Assembly: GCF_004300825.1 (NCBI RefSeq)
Contig: NZ_CP036250.1
Location: 3,607,001-3,671,000 of the forward strand
Direction of reading: 5' to 3'
Origin: Egicoccus halophilus
GTDB lineage: Bacteria; Actinomycetota; Nitriliruptoria; Nitriliruptorales; Nitriliruptoraceae
Length of the DNA stretch: 64,000 bases
The position numbers and the translations under genes are program-made. The notes beneath the pieces were generated by a model. That model did no database searches. It was not told the origin of the DNA and worked only from the letters and a program-made list of their open reading frames with translations. Below are positions 18,278-27,028 of this stretch, in pieces. Positions within the stretch are counted from its first letter, which is position 1. Each line of letters begins with the position of its first letter.

Positions 18278-19834
18278 GTGGCCCAGACCACGAAGGACAA
18301 GCTCGAGGAGCTGCGCCGTCGGCAGGCCGAAGCGGCCGCCGGTGGCGGCGACGAAGCCGTCGCCAAGCAGCACGACCGCGGCAAACTCACGGCCCGCGAG
18401 CGCATCGACCTGCTGCTCGACGAGGGCTCGTTCACCGAGACCGATGCCTTCGCCGTCCACCGCGCCAGCGGTTTCGGTCTCGAGGACAAGCGGATCCTCG
18501 GCGACGGCGTCGTCACCGGCCACGGCACCATCGACGGCCGGCGGGTGTGCGTGTTCAGCCAGGACTTCACCGCGTTCGGTGGCTCGCTCGGCGAGGTCTT
18601 CGCCGCCAAGATCGTCAAGATCATGGACCTGGCCGTCAAGATGGGCGTGCCGGTCGTCGGCCTCAACGACTCCGGCGGTGCCCGCATCCAGGAGGGCGTC
18701 GTGTCGCTGGGCGGGTACGGCGACATCTTCCAGCGCAACGTCCGCGCCTCGGGAGTGGTTCCCCAGATCTCGGCGATCATGGGCCCGTGCGCCGGCGGGG
18801 CGGTCTACTCGCCTGCCATCACCGACTTCGTGTTCATGGTGAAGGACACCTCGCACATGTTCATCACCGGTCCGAACGTCATCAAGACGGTCACCGGTGA
18901 GGACGTCACGATGGAGCAGCTCGGCGGTGCGATGTCGCACGCCACCAAGTCCGGGGTGGCGCACTTCGCGGCCGAGGACGAGGAGTCCTGCCTCGAGGAC
19001 ATCAAGTACCTGCTGAGCTTCCTGCCGGCCAACAACCTCGAGCTGCCACCGGTCGTCGACACCGACGACGACCCCGACCGCCTCGTCGAGGAACTCGACA
19101 CCTTCGTCCCGGACTCCTCCAACCAGCCCTACGACGTGCGCGACGTGGTCCGCGCCGTCGTCGACGAGGCCGAGTTCCTCGAGGTCCACCCGCTGTACGC
19201 GGAGAACATCGTGGTCGGGCTCGCCCGCCTCGACGGACAGTCCGTCGGCGTGGTGGGCAACCAGCCGGCCTACCTCGCGGGCGTGCTCGACATCGACGCC
19301 TCGGAGAAGGCGGCCCGGTTCGTGCGTTTCTGCGACGCGTTCAACGTCCCCGTCGTGACCTTCGTGGACGTGCCCGGCTTCCTGCCCGGCACCGACCAGG
19401 AGTACGGCGGCATCATCCGCCACGGCGCCAAGCTGCTGTACGCCTACGCCGAGGCGTCGGTGCCGAAGCTGACCGTGATCGTGCGCAAGGCCTACGGCGG
19501 CGCGTACGACGTCATGGGGTCCAAGCACCTGGGCGCCGACGTCAACCTCGCGTGGCCCACCGCCGAGATCGCCGTCATGGGCGCCAAGGGGGCCGTGAGC
19601 ATCCTGCACCGGCGCGAGCTCGAGGCGGCCGAGGACCCCGACGCGCTGCACGCCGAGTTCGAGGAGCGCTACGCCCGCGACCTGGCCAACCCGTGGCGCG
19701 CCGCCGAGCGTGGCTACGTCGACGCCGTCATCGAGCCCTCCCGTACGCGCGTGGAGCTCGTCAAGGCGTTGCGCTTCGCCCGGACCAAGCGCGAGCAGCG
19801 GCCGCCGCGCAAGCACGGCAACATCCCCCTCTAG
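18278..19834 (+). CDS. accD5: acyl-CoA carboxylase beta subunit (carboxyltransferase; propionyl/acetyl-CoA)
   Basis: 518 residues from GTG 18278, with GGGAGG 7 nt upstream. It contains both halves of the carboxyltransferase crotonase-like fold. The N-half oxyanion region is [17 protein letters not shown], the C-half is [18 protein letters not shown], and the conserved [13 protein letters not shown] lies between them. The length and motifs match PccB/AccD5 subunits that transfer CO2 from carboxybiotin to propionyl-CoA or acetyl-CoA. The epsilon-like gene follows 26 nt later, and the biotinylated alpha subunit is at 21722. With the mutase at 32856 this points to propionyl-CoA to succinyl-CoA conversion. 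Substrate choice is inferred. Confidence 0.95.
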   Translation: MAQTTKDKLEELRRRQAEAAAGGGDEAVAKQHDRGKLTARERIDLLLDEGSFTETDAFAVHRASGFGLEDKRILGDGVVTGHGTIDGRRVCVFSQDFTAFGGSLGEVFAAKIVKIMDLAVKMGVPVVGLNDSGGARIQEGVVSLGGYGDIFQRNVRASGVVPQISAIMGPCAGGAVYSPAITDFVFMVKDTSHMFITGPNVIKTVTGEDVTMEQLGGAMSHATKSGVAHFAAEDEESCLEDIKYLLSFLPANNLELPPVVDTDDDPDRLVEELDTFVPDSSNQPYDVRDVVRAVVDEAEFLEVHPLYAENIVVGLARLDGQSVGVVGNQPAYLAGVLDIDASEKAARFVRFCDAFNVPVVTFVDVPGFLPGTDQEYGGIIRHGAKLLYAYAEASVPKLTVIVRKAYGGAYDVMGSKHLGADVNLAWPTAEIAVMGAKGAVSILHRRELEAAEDPDALHAEFEERYARDLANPWRAAERGYVDAVIEPSRTRVELVKALRFARTKREQRPPRKHGNIPL

Positions 19835-19860
19835 ACGTGCCCATGGACGGAAGGCGTGTC

Positions 19861-20097
19861 GTGGACCCGGACCCGTCGCTCGGACGTCTCGAGGTGCGCT
19901 CCGGCGCCCCGACGCCCGCGGACCTCGCGGCGCTGGTGGTCGCGCTGACCCCGGCGGCGCCCTCGGACGCCGGTGGGAGCGACGACGCCCCGGCCGTCGG
20001 CGACGCCGTGCCCGCCTGGGCCACTGCCGCCCTGCTGGAGGGCACCGGCGCGCCGCGCGTGTCGGAGCCGGCCTCGCTGCACGCTCGGCCGACCTGA
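19861..20097 (+). CDS. acyl-CoA carboxylase epsilon-like subunit
   Basis: 78 residues from GTG 19861, which has GGAAGG 6 nt upstream; ATG 19843 is in frame but has no ribosome site. The protein has the small epsilon-subunit pattern: LEVRSGAPTPADLAALVVAL, a short variable Ala/Ser/Gly/Asp linker, then AVPAWATAALLEGTGAPR. AccE proteins of actinobacteria bind the AccA3-AccD5 complex and raise its activity. Its position directly after the beta subunit supports the call, as the family is too divergent for motif evidence alone. Confidence 0.75.
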   Translation: MDPDPSLGRLEVRSGAPTPADLAALVVALTPAAPSDAGGSDDAPAVGDAVPAWATAALLEGTGAPRVSEPASLHARPT

Positions 20098-20127
20098 CCC
20101 GCCCCGCCGGCCCGGCGGGCGACGCGA

Positions 20128-20151
20128 AGGGCGGCCCCGCGGGGCCGCCCT
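20128..20151. terminator. palindromic terminator hairpin
   Basis: Perfect 24-nt palindrome (arm AGGGCGGCCCCG) between the convergent epsilon-subunit and copper-lipoprotein genes. Confidence 0.65.
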
Positions 20152-20184
20152 CGTCGTGGTCGACGTCGTCCGACGCCATCCGGG

Positions 20185-20811
20185 TCAGGAGTCCTGCTGT
20201 CCCTCGCCACCGGTGGTGACGTCGGCGTCCTCACCGGTCTGGTCCTCGGCGACGCTGTCGGCCTCGTCACGTCCGCCCCCGGCCGCCGGCAGCTCCGGTT
20301 CCTCGGCCGGCGCGGTCGGGTCGGCGCCCTCCTCGGGCATCTCGCCCTCGGCCTCCTGCTCGGCGGCCGCGGCCTCCTCCTCGGTGGCGTAGACGGTGAC
20401 CGTCGTCTCCATCCCGGCCGAGCGGTGACCCGGGACGTTGCAGATGACCGTCCACTCACCCGGGAACAGCAGCACGGTGTCCTCGCCGCTGGCGTTGGCG
20501 TCCGCCTCGGGGATCCCCGACCCGTCCGCGGCACCCAGGAACTCGGCGTTGTGGTAGGCGTCGCTGACGTTGTGGACGGTGACCTGCACCTCACCGGTCA
20601 CCGCCGTCCCGTCGGTCACCTCGAAGAAGAAGTTGCCCATGTCGATCTCGAGGTCACCGCCCGGGCCGACCGGCTGGATGGGGTCGAAGCAGTCCGAGCC
20701 CTCGGGGCACTGGACCGGTTCGGCGGCGATGGCGCCATCGGGCACGGGCGAGCAACCGGCGACCAGCAGCAGGCCCGCGGTTGCGGCGAGTCCCAGCGTG
20801 GGGCGACGCAC
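20185..20811 (-). CDS. cupredoxin-domain lipoprotein 1
   Basis: 208 residues from GTG 20811, with GAGAGGAG 5 nt upstream. Residues 1-20 are a lipoprotein signal with the lipobox VAGC, so Cys20 is lipidated. The cupredoxin domain (about 45-145) has a complete type-1 copper ligand set: His in AYHNAEF, then Cys in WTVICNVPGH, the His of PGH, and Met in SAGM. The C-terminal 60 residues are an acidic Glu/Ala/Pro tail. It should be a membrane-tethered blue-copper electron carrier. A second protein of this kind is encoded 193 bp upstream on the same strand. The redox partner is not in the window. Confidence 0.85.
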   Translation of the reverse strand: MRRPTLGLAATAGLLLVAGCSPVPDGAIAAEPVQCPEGSDCFDPIQPVGPGGDLEIDMGNFFFEVTDGTAVTGEVQVTVHNVSDAYHNAEFLGAADGSGIPEADANASGEDTVLLFPGEWTVICNVPGHRSAGMETTVTVYATEEEAAAAEQEAEGEMPEEGADPTAPAEEPELPAAGGGRDEADSVAEDQTGEDADVTTGGEGQQDS

Positions 20812-21004
20812 GGTGGCTCCTCTCGTGACAACGGTTCGCGGCGACGGGTCGGGAGATCCGTCGCCGCGGAGCAACGGCGCGGCACCCGTTCCCCGGGCAC
20901 GCGCGAGGGCGGCAGCGTACCCCTGACCGCCGGTCGCCACCCAACCGGCGCGCGTCACGCCCGGCACGCCGCGGCCCCACGGCGTCACCGCGTCGGGCGA
21001 TCCG

Positions 21005-21415
21005 TCACTCGACGCGCAGCGTGCCCCGCATCGACGACTCGTGCCCGGGGATCGTGCACACGTAGAGGTACTCGCCCGGCTCGAGTGTCAGCGTCCCCGT
21101 GTCGGAGCTCCCGGGCCCGCACTCGGCGACGAGCGCCCGGTCCTCGCCGACGACGAGGTTGTGGTTGACCCGCTCCTCGCAGCGCAGCTCGAAACGGATC
21201 TCGCCGGCGGGCGCGGCCAGGCCGACGGGCTCCCACTGCAACGTGTCGGTGCCCACCACGCGCAGCACGCCGTCGTCGTCGGGTGTGCCGACCTCGGCCG
21301 GCACGACGACGGGCGGTGCGACGGTCTCGGGCTCTCCGCCACAGGCAGCCAGGACCACGGTGGCGGCGAGCACCAGGGCACGGGTGCGCGGGCGCGCGGC
21401 AGCACGGACCGTCAC
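21005..21415 (-). CDS. cupredoxin-domain lipoprotein 2
   Basis: 136 residues from GTG 21415, with AAAGG 8 nt upstream. It starts with an Arg-rich N-terminus, a hydrophobic core and the lipobox LAAC (Cys25). The mature protein is a compact cupredoxin: His in RVNHNLVVGE, Cys in YLYVCTIPGH, the His of PGH, and Met in ESSM, a full type-1 copper site in the plastocyanin-like arrangement. It has no acidic tail, unlike its neighbour. It is probably a small periplasmic-side electron carrier. It is divergent from the carboxylase alpha gene across a 306-bp gap. Confidence 0.85.
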   Translation of the reverse strand: MTVRAAARPRTRALVLAATVVLAACGGEPETVAPPVVVPAEVGTPDDDGVLRVVGTDTLQWEPVGLAAPAGEIRFELRCEERVNHNLVVGEDRALVAECGPGSSDTGTLTLEPGEYLYVCTIPGHESSMRGTLRVE

Positions 21416-21651
21416 GGCAGCGGCCTTTCGAGGACGTGGATGCACGGACCGAGGACGCGGACCGGCGGGCGACCGATGGCGGCTCGGCCGGCGCGCCAGT
21501 GTCCCCCGCTCGCTCGGTGGCCGCCAATCCGGGTCCGCCGATCCGGCTCCGCCGACCCCGACGCCGGCGCGGTCACCCCCGGGCGCCGGACGCGTCGGCC
21601 GTGCGGCCGCCCGGCCTGCGCGTGCCCGCGACGCGCCCGGAGGACGGCCGC

Positions 21652-21671
21652 TGATGAGCCGGCGTGCCCGG
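21652..21671 (+). repeat. 20-bp intergenic motif, copy 2
   Basis: TGATGAGCCGGCGTGCCCGG, 19 of 20 bp the same as 11811-11830. It lies 50 nt before the carboxylase alpha start. Confidence 0.4.
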
Positions 21672-21676
21672 CTCAC

Positions 21677-21682
21677 TAGTGT
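21677..21682 (+). promoter_or_regulatory. putative -10 element (TAGTGT)
   Basis: TAGTGT 39 nt before the carboxylase alpha-subunit ATG. No clear -35. Confidence 0.3.
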
Positions 21683-21721
21683 GCACGGGGTCCTGCCGCC
21701 GCAGCCCGAGGTCGAGAGCCG

Positions 21722-23527
21722 ATGTTCGACGCCGTCCTGGTCGCCAACCGCGGGGAGATCGCGATCCGCGTTCTCCGCGCCTGCCGGGAGCTCGGCGTGC
21801 GCAGCGTCGCCGTCTACTCCGAGGTCGACCGCGACGCGCCCCACGTGCGCCTGGCCGACGAGGCGTACCTGTTGGGACCGGCGCCAGCGGCCGAGTCCTA
21901 CCTGAACATCGACAGGATCCTCTCGGTGGCGCACGCCGCCGGGGTCGACGCGATCCATCCCGGCTACGGCTTCCTGTCGGAGAACGCCGACTTCGCCGAG
22001 GCGGTCGCCGCCGCCGGGCTGACGTTCGTCGGCCCGCCCGCCGAGGCGATCCGGCGGATGGGCGACAAGCTCTCCGCCCGCGCGGTGGCGCTCGCGGCCG
22101 GCGTGCCGGTCGTCCCGGGCACGCTGGAGCCGACCGACGACCCGGAGGTCGCCATCGCCTTCGGCGACGAGCACGGCTACCCGGTCGCGGTCAAGGCGAT
22201 GTTCGGTGGTGGTGGACGCGGCATGAAGGTCGTGCGCGACGCCGAGCAGATGCGCGAGGCCCTCGAGGCCGCCCAGCGTGAGGCCAAGGCCGCCTTCGGC
22301 CGCGGCGAGTGCTACCTCGAGCGCTACCTCGAGCGCCCCCGCCACATCGAGATCCAGGTGCTCGGTGACCTCGACGGCACGCTGATCCACCTCGGCGAGC
22401 GCGACTGCTCCCTGCAGCGCCGCCACCAGAAGCTGGTCGAGGAGGCCCCGGCCGCCGGCATCACGCAGGGCCTGCGCGACCGCATCGGCCGGGCCGCCAT
22501 CGAGGTCGCCCGCGAGATGGGCTACTTCAACGCCGGCACGTGCGAGTTCCTCCTCGACCCATCGGCTGCGCCTTCCGGGGGAGCCGACGACGACGTGCCG
22601 TTCTACTTCCTCGAGATGAACACCCGCCTGCAGGTCGAGCACCCCGTGACCGAGATGGTCACCGGCGTCGACCTCGCGCAGGCCCAGCTGCGCATCGCCT
22701 CGGGCGACGGCATGGGGCTGACCCAGGACGACGTCGTGCTCACCGGCCACGCGATCGAGGCGCGGATCAACGCCGAGGAGCCGGCCACCAACTTTCTGCC
22801 GACCCCGGGTCTGATCACGAAGCTGGTGCCGCCACAGGGTCCGTGGGTGCGCTTCGACACCGGCGCCGAGTCGGACTACGAGGTGCCCCGCGACTACGAC
22901 TCGATGATCGCCAAGCTGATCGTCTGGGGCGCCGACCGTCCGGCGGCGATCGCGCGGATGCGTCGGGCCCTCGACGAGCTGGTGCTCGAGGGCATCCCGA
23001 CGACCGTGACCTTCCACGCGCTGGCGATGCGCAACGAGCAGTTCGCCGCCGGCGAGCACGCGACGAGCTCGGTCGAGCGCGAGTGGGACCTGTCGTCGCT
23101 GGCACCGCAGGGGCCGGCCACTGCAGGCACGGGCGACGACCCGGAGCCCTCGCGGGAGGTGACGGTCGAGGTCGACGGCAAGCGGCTCGGCGTGCGCGTC
23201 TTCGGCGAGCTCGCCGCGGGGGGCGGGGGCGGGGGCGGTTCGCGCACGGCCACGAAGCGACGTTCGCGTGGCGGCGCGTCGGGCACGGCCAGGGCGGCGG
23301 CCTCCAGCGAGGACCTCGTCGCCCCGATGCAGGGCACCGTCGTCAAGTACGCGGTGGCAGAGGGGGACACGGTCGCGGCCGGGGACCTCGTCGCGGTCCT
23401 CGAGGCGATGAAGATGGAGAACAACATCACCGCGCACCGCGACGGGACCGTCACCAGCGTCGGCTACGCCGCCGGTGACGTCGTCGAGTCCGGGGCCGTG
23501 CTCGCCCGCATCGAGGACGCCGGCTGA
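21722..23527 (+). CDS. accA3: acyl-CoA carboxylase alpha subunit (biotin carboxylase + biotin carrier)
   Basis: 601 residues. The biotin carboxylase part (about 1-450) has VLVANRGEIAIRV, HPGYGFLSEN, the ATP-grasp Gly loop MFGGGGRGMKVV, LGERDCSLQRRHQK and EMNTRLQVEHPVTE. After a flexible Gly-rich, basic linker (about residue 500) comes the biotinyl domain, with AMKM at residues 562-565 and Lys564 as the biotin site. Its length and layout match the AccA3/PccA alpha subunits that serve several carboxyltransferase beta subunits in actinobacteria. The beta and epsilon genes lie 1.6 kb upstream on the same strand but are separated by two opposite-strand cupredoxin genes. Confidence 0.96.
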   Translation: MFDAVLVANRGEIAIRVLRACRELGVRSVAVYSEVDRDAPHVRLADEAYLLGPAPAAESYLNIDRILSVAHAAGVDAIHPGYGFLSENADFAEAVAAAGLTFVGPPAEAIRRMGDKLSARAVALAAGVPVVPGTLEPTDDPEVAIAFGDEHGYPVAVKAMFGGGGRGMKVVRDAEQMREALEAAQREAKAAFGRGECYLERYLERPRHIEIQVLGDLDGTLIHLGERDCSLQRRHQKLVEEAPAAGITQGLRDRIGRAAIEVAREMGYFNAGTCEFLLDPSAAPSGGADDDVPFYFLEMNTRLQVEHPVTEMVTGVDLAQAQLRIASGDGMGLTQDDVVLTGHAIEARINAEEPATNFLPTPGLITKLVPPQGPWVRFDTGAESDYEVPRDYDSMIAKLIVWGADRPAAIARMRRALDELVLEGIPTTVTFHALAMRNEQFAAGEHATSSVEREWDLSSLAPQGPATAGTGDDPEPSREVTVEVDGKRLGVRVFGELAAGGGGGGGSRTATKRRSRGGASGTARAAASSEDLVAPMQGTVVKYAVAEGDTVAAGDLVAVLEAMKMENNITAHRDGTVTSVGYAAGDVVESGAVLARIEDAG

Positions 23528-23551
23528 CCGGCGACCGCCCCGGCCGACACG

Positions 23552-23584
23552 GTTCACCGTTCGTTCAACGCATGATCAGCCCGG
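23552..23584 (+). promoter_or_regulatory. PHO-box-like 11-nt direct repeats
   Basis: Three consecutive 11-nt units start GTTCACC, GTTCAAC and GATCAGC (23552, 23563, 23574). This phasing matches the Streptomyces PhoP direct-repeat unit. A further GTTCACC is at 23628. It lies upstream of the secreted nuclease gene. Confidence 0.5.
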
Positions 23585-23589
23585 ATCGA

Positions 23590-23606
23590 CCGGTTCGTTG
23601 AACCGG
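23590..23606. repeat. 17-bp palindrome
   Basis: CCGGTTC-GTT-GAACCGG, a perfect 7-bp inverted repeat just after the PHO-like repeats; a possible operator for a dimeric regulator. Confidence 0.35.
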
Positions 23607-23713
23607 ATGTCGCGCGGATGTGGTTCTGTTCACCCGTCCGTTCGGAGGCGGACGATGGTCGGCGTGCCCGGGCGCGCCGACGCGTCGCGCCTCCTCGACC
23701 GAGGTCTGCCCGT

Positions 23714-26700
23714 ATGCGTCGAACCACCCTGCTGGTGTTGCTCGCCATGCTCACCAGCGCCCTCCCCCTGGCCTCTTCGGGGGCCATCGCCCAGGAGGCC
23801 GGGCCAACGCTCGTCCTCAGCCAGGTCTACGGCGGCGGCGGCAATGCCAGCGCCCCGTACAACCGTGACTACGTCGAGGTCTTCAACCGCGGCAGCGCCC
23901 CGGTGTCCCTCGACGGCCTGTCGGTCCAGTACGCCTCCGGCACCGGCACCGGCAACTTCGGCGCCAACGCCGGCCAGCTCGTGTCGCTCGGCGGCACGGT
24001 CGCGCCCGGTGGCTACCACCTCGTCGCCCTCGGCGGCGGGAGCACCGGCGCCGATCTGCCGGCACCCGACAGCACCGGCACCATCAACATGTCCGCCAGC
24101 GCGGGCAAGGTCGCGCTCGTCGACGGCACCGACGGCCTCGGCTGCAACGGCGGCAGCACCGCCTGCGACGCCGCGCAGCTGGCACGCATCGTCGACCTCG
24201 TCGGGTTCGGCAGCGCCAACTTCTTCGAGGGCAGTGGCGCCGCGCCGACGCTGAGCAACACGACGGCCGCGTTCCGTGCCGACGGCGGGTGCACCGACAC
24301 CGACGACAACGCCGCCGACTTCGTCGCCGACGGCCCCGCACCGCGCAACAGCGCCACACCCACCAGCCCCTGCGGCGAGGCCGGTGAGCCCGTCGGCCCG
24401 ATCGTCGTGGTCAGCCAGGTCTACGGCGGCGGCGGCAACAGCGGATCCATCTACACCAACGACTTCGTCGAACTGTTCAACCGCGGCGACCAGACCGCGA
24501 CCGTGGACGGCTGGGTCGTCGGCTACGCCTCGGCGACCGGCAGCAGCTGGAACACCACCACGCTGAGCGGCACGATCCCGGCCGGCGGCTACCTGCTCGT
24601 GCAGCAGGCCGCGGGTTCCGGCGGTACCACGCCGTTGCCCACCCCGGACGTCACCGGCACCGCCAGCATGTCGGCCACCGCCGGCAAGGTCGCCCTGGCC
24701 ACCTCGAGCGCCGCACTGACCGGCACCTGCCCCACCGACGTCGTCGACCTCGTCGGCTTCGGCGGCACGGCCAACTGCTTCGAGGGCTCCGCCCCCACCC
24801 CGGCACCGAGCAACACCAACGCGGTGCTGCGCGCCGACGCCGGCTGCGTCGACACCGGCGACAACGCGGCCGACTTCGCCACCGGCACGCCCGCCCCGCG
24901 CAACAGCGCGACGGACGCCAACCCGTGCGGTGCGGTCCTCCCGGACCCGGACCCGGATCCCGATCCCGATCCCGACCCGGACCCCGAGTTCCCCGCGGAC
25001 GTGTGCACGGCCACCAGCGACGACCTGACCGTCATCAACGAGATCCAGGGTGCCGGCTCGGTCACGCCGATCGCCGGTGAGCTGGTCCTCACCCGCGGGG
25101 TGGTCACCGCCGACCACACCTCGGGCGGCGAGAGCGGCGTGCCGGCCAACCAGGGCCTGCGCGGCTTCTTCGTCGAGGCGATCGCGGCCGACCGTGACGC
25201 CGACCCGGCCACCTCCGAGGGCCTGTTCGTCTTCGACGGCGCCGGGGTCTTCGACGGCAAGGTCGGCGACCTCGTCCACGTCGTGGGCCGTCCCGCCGAG
25301 CAGTTCGACGTCACCCAGCTCAGTGCCGACCAGTTGGCCGTGTGCACCGGCACCGGGGTCGACACGACCCTGCCCCCGCCGGCCGAGCTGCCCCTGCCGA
25401 CCCACCCCGACGACCGCGACCAGGTCTTCGAGCCGCTCGAGTCGATGCGGGTCGTGCACCCCGAGCTGACGGTCGTCGAGTTCTTCCAGATCGAACGGTT
25501 CGGCGAGGTCCGCCTGTCGTCGGGTGGCGTGCTCGCCAACCCGACCAACGTGGTCGACCCGCGCGACGACGCGGCCTACCAGGCGGTCGTCGACTACAAC
25601 GCGGCCAACAACATCATCCTCGACGACGGTCGGACGGGCCAGAACCTCGACCCGCTCCCCTACGTCGTGCCGGGTGACACGCTGCGCATCGGTGACCAGC
25701 TGCGCGACGTCCCGACGATCCTGCACTACGCCTTCAACGAGTGGCGCCTCCAGCCGATCGACGTCGGCGAGATCACCGAGGAACTGCGCGACAACCGGAC
25801 CCGCCCGCGTCCGCAGACGCCGCCGGAGGTCGGCGGCAGCCTGACGGTCGCGAGCTTCAACGTCCTCAACTACTTCAACGGCGACGGCTACTTCGTCGGT
25901 GACGACCCCGCGACCGCGCAGGGCTTCCCGACCTCGCGTGGCGCGGTCACCCCGTCGGAGTTCGAGCGGCAGACCGAGAAGATCGTCGACGCGATCGTGC
26001 GCATGGACGCCGACGTGCTGGGCCTGATCGAGATCGAGAACGACGAGGGCCCGCGCCAGGCCGCGGCCGCGCTCGTCGACGCCGTCAACACCACGCTGGG
26101 CACCGAGGCGTACGACTACCTCGACACCGGCGTGATCGGCACCGACGCGATCAAGCTCGCGTTCATCTACAAGCCGTCCACGGTGGCACCGACCGGCGAC
26201 TACGCGATCCTCGACAGCTCGGTCGACCCGCGCTTCGAGGACAACCGCAGCCGTCCGATGCTGACGCAGACCTTCACCGAGCTCGCCACCGGCGAGGCGG
26301 TGACGGTGTCGGTCAACCACCTCAAGTCGAAGGGTTCGGCCTGCGCCGCCGCCGACAACGACCCCCGCCAGGGCAACTGCAACGGGGTGCGTCTGCGCGC
26401 GGCACAGGCGATCGCCGACTTCCTGGCGACCAACCCGACCGGGCAGGAGTCCCGCGGTGACCTGATCATCGGCGACCTCAACGCCTACGCGCAGGAGGAC
26501 CCGATCCGGGCGCTGCAGCAGGCCGGCTACACCGACCTGCTGGACGCCTTCGCGGCCGACGGCGAGATGCCCTACACCTACACGTTCGACGCCACGCAGG
26601 GCTACCTCGACCACGCGCTGGCCGACGCCGCCCTGCTCGAGTACGTGACCGGCGCGGCGGCATGGAACATCAACGCCGACGAGGTCCCGGCCATCGACTA

Positions 26701-26959
26701 CCTCGAGTCGTGCTGTGGCCGGTTCCGCACCGCCGACGTCGCGCAGCGCTTCTACGACCCGAGCGCGTTCCGCTCGTCGGACCACGACCCGGTGATCGTC
26801 GGCCTGCAGCTGGCCGACGCACCGGTGACACCGTCGGCGCCGTCCAGCAAGGACGAGTGCAAGGGCGGCGGCTGGCGGACCTTCACCGATCCGACGTTCC
26901 GCAACCAGGGCCAGTGCGTGGCCTGGGTGGCGTCGGGCGGGAAGAACCACCTCGGCTGA
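23714..26959 (+). CDS. secreted ExeM/NucH-type extracellular nuclease with two lamin-tail domains
   Basis: 1081 residues. A signal peptide spans residues 1-26 (cleavage after AIA). Two lamin-tail domains follow, each opening with VxSQVYGGGGN (near 33 and 233) and ending with a Cys/Pro-rich NSAT segment. An Asp-Pro repeat linker lies at about 410-425, then an OB-like region. From about residue 709 there is an endonuclease/exonuclease/phosphatase domain: LTVASFNVLNYF, LIEIENDEG (metal Glu), NHLKSKG, IIGDLNAYAQEDP and the terminal SDHDPVI. A short C-terminal Cys motif (CKGGGWR...FRNQGQCVAWV) closes the protein. It should degrade extracellular DNA or RNA. The upstream PHO-like repeats suggest phosphate scavenging. 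Confidence 0.9.
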   Translation: MRRTTLLVLLAMLTSALPLASSGAIAQEAGPTLVLSQVYGGGGNASAPYNRDYVEVFNRGSAPVSLDGLSVQYASGTGTGNFGANAGQLVSLGGTVAPGGYHLVALGGGSTGADLPAPDSTGTINMSASAGKVALVDGTDGLGCNGGSTACDAAQLARIVDLVGFGSANFFEGSGAAPTLSNTTAAFRADGGCTDTDDNAADFVADGPAPRNSATPTSPCGEAGEPVGPIVVVSQVYGGGGNSGSIYTNDFVELFNRGDQTATVDGWVVGYASATGSSWNTTTLSGTIPAGGYLLVQQAAGSGGTTPLPTPDVTGTASMSATAGKVALATSSAALTGTCPTDVVDLVGFGGTANCFEGSAPTPAPSNTNAVLRADAGCVDTGDNAADFATGTPAPRNSATDANPCGAVLPDPDPDPDPDPDPDPEFPADVCTATSDDLTVINEIQGAGSVTPIAGELVLTRGVVTADHTSGGESGVPANQGLRGFFVEAIAADRDADPATSEGLFVFDGAGVFDGKVGDLVHVVGRPAEQFDVTQLSADQLAVCTGTGVDTTLPPPAELPLPTHPDDRDQVFEPLESMRVVHPELTVVEFFQIERFGEVRLSSGGVLANPTNVVDPRDDAAYQAVVDYNAANNIILDDGRTGQNLDPLPYVVPGDTLRIGDQLRDVPTILHYAFNEWRLQPIDVGEITEELRDNRTRPRPQTPPEVGGSLTVASFNVLNYFNGDGYFVGDDPATAQGFPTSRGAVTPSEFERQTEKIVDAIVRMDADVLGLIEIENDEGPRQAAAALVDAVNTTLGTEAYDYLDTGVIGTDAIKLAFIYKPSTVAPTGDYAILDSSVDPRFEDNRSRPMLTQTFTELATGEAVTVSVNHLKSKGSACAAADNDPRQGNCNGVRLRAAQAIADFLATNPTGQESRGDLIIGDLNAYAQEDPIRALQQAGYTDLLDAFAADGEMPYTYTFDATQGYLDHALADAALLEYVTGAAAWNINADEVPAIDYLESCCGRFRTADVAQRFYDPSAFRSSDHDPVIVGLQLADAPVTPSAPSSKDECKGGGWRTFTDPTFRNQGQCVAWVASGGKNHLG
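24944..24989 (+). repeat. Asp-Pro coding repeat
   Basis: About eight GAY-CCN codon pairs in a row encode the DP linker between the lamin-tail and catalytic parts of the nuclease. Confidence 0.7.
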
Positions 26960-26980
26960 ACGCACGTCGCAACCAACGAG

Positions 26981-27011
26981 CGAGGGACCGGCCATCTCGG
27001 CCGGTCCCTCG
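26981..27011. terminator. bidirectional hairpin terminator
   Basis: 13-bp perfect inverted repeat (arm CGAGGGACCGGCC, 5-nt loop) between the convergent nuclease and lpdA genes. Confidence 0.7.
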
Positions 27012-27028
27012 TCGTGTCGGCAGCGTCC

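Larger units (their letters stand above)
21416..21721. other. 306-bp divergent intergenic region
   Basis: No gene is seen. It holds the second copy of the 20-bp motif, a GAGCCGGCGTGCCCGGCTC palindrome over it, and a TAGTGT -10-like hexamer; it should carry the promoters of the cupredoxin and carboxylase alpha genes. Confidence 0.6.

Noticed and set aside
21005-23557. 850-codon minus-strand frame covering the carboxylase alpha gene and the second cupredoxin
   Set aside because: Only its last 136 codons (from GTG 21415) encode a real protein; the rest is antisense to the biotin carboxylase.
23630-26995. 1121-codon open frame antisense to the secreted nuclease
   Set aside because: Shadow of the plus-strand gene caused by high GC; its translation is Arg/Gly/Ala/Val-biased with no domain, while the plus strand encodes clear nuclease motifs.
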